Source of the DNA: Acestrorhynchus altus
Lineage: Eukaryota; Chordata; Actinopteri; Characiformes; Acestrorhynchidae
DNA: 64,000 bases
Direction of reading: 5' to 3'
Assembly: GCA_034509495.1 (NCBI GenBank)
Contig: CM067523.1
Span: 1,962,367-2,026,366 of the forward strand
Both the position numbers and the translations under genes were made by a program. The first letter of the stretch is position 1, and the number at the start of each line of letters is the position of its first letter. This document shows positions 63,754 to 64,000 of the stretch, piece by piece. The notes beneath the pieces were generated by a model that did not search any database, was not told the DNA's origin, and worked only from the letters and a program-made list of their open reading frames with translations.

Positions 63754-64000
63754 GGAGAAAGGGCGTTTGAGACGCTTGGGTCGTCAGCAGAGTCCATTTA
63801 TCAGCAAAGCTGCCCAGACTGATGAAAGCAGGCCGAGCCGGATTGCATGTCATTGTCTGACCAGCTCTTCTGTTGTGTTGCCTCTTTTCTCTCACGCCTC
63901 AAGGCCAGCGAATCGTGAGTGGCATTTGGTCATCCAGCGGGAGAACTGGGATATTCAAAGACGATTCAAAAGCGCAGTCTGGCCGCTCAGCAGCCCACGG

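Overview
The window looks like nuclear DNA of a bony fish, most likely an otophysan teleost (characin, catfish or electric-fish group). The grounds are dozens of long CA/GT and GA/CT microsatellites, many minisatellites, several lineages of Tc1-like transposon debris with termini typical of fish genomes, hAT-type and other short inverted-repeat elements, tRNA-derived SINE pieces, LINE 3-prime ends and Ty3/gypsy fragments. Nothing suggests a prokaryote, plasmid or organelle. Most open reading frames longer than 60 codons fall in simple repeats or transposon relics and are not genes. Repeat families were named from remembered sequence features, not from a database search.

One protein-coding gene can be assembled with confidence. 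It lies on the + strand and has seven coding exons between 26159 and 41063. Every splice junction is phase 1 with GT/AG borders. It encodes a predicted 124-residue single-pass membrane protein with no signal peptide, a Ser/Thr/Pro-rich outside, one N-glycosylation sequon, one membrane span and a cytoplasmic R-G-T-Y-x-T-x-E-x-K motif like the protein 4.1-binding site of glycophorin C. Exon size, exon phase and the intron position inside the membrane span all fit a glycophorin C (gypc) orthologue. Exons 2 and 3 are tandem copies made by duplication of a segment holding a 37-bp minisatellite, the mini-exon and a CA tract. Human GYPC independently carries a duplicated extracellular exon.

Layout. 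0.4-1.2 kb: long polypyrimidine tract. 4-7.3 kb: gypsy-like gag and RNase H relics plus an intact-looking hAT-type MITE. 8-16 kb: Tc1 relics, a solo-LTR-like segment and a local duplication. 16-25 kb: minisatellites with periods of 50, 12, 47 and about 29 bp. 26-41 kb: the gypc-like gene, with a 12.4-kb first intron full of repeats. 42-49 kb: GAT trinucleotide array, Tc1-terminus-derived minisatellites and a 43-bp array. 50.1-51.8 kb: a 73-bp satellite of about 24 units. 52-64 kb: LINE/SINE pieces, at least three Tc1 relics, more MITE copies and a second array of the 50-bp repeat.

A MITE family (called MITE-A here, one terminus GGACAAAAGTATTGGGAC, the other close to CCAAATGTTTGTGGACACC) recurs about eleven times. 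A second family (element B) occurs three times plus fragments. Sequence between the named features is mostly unique and non-coding as far as can be read; several AATTA-rich, repeat-free blocks are possible conserved regulatory DNA.
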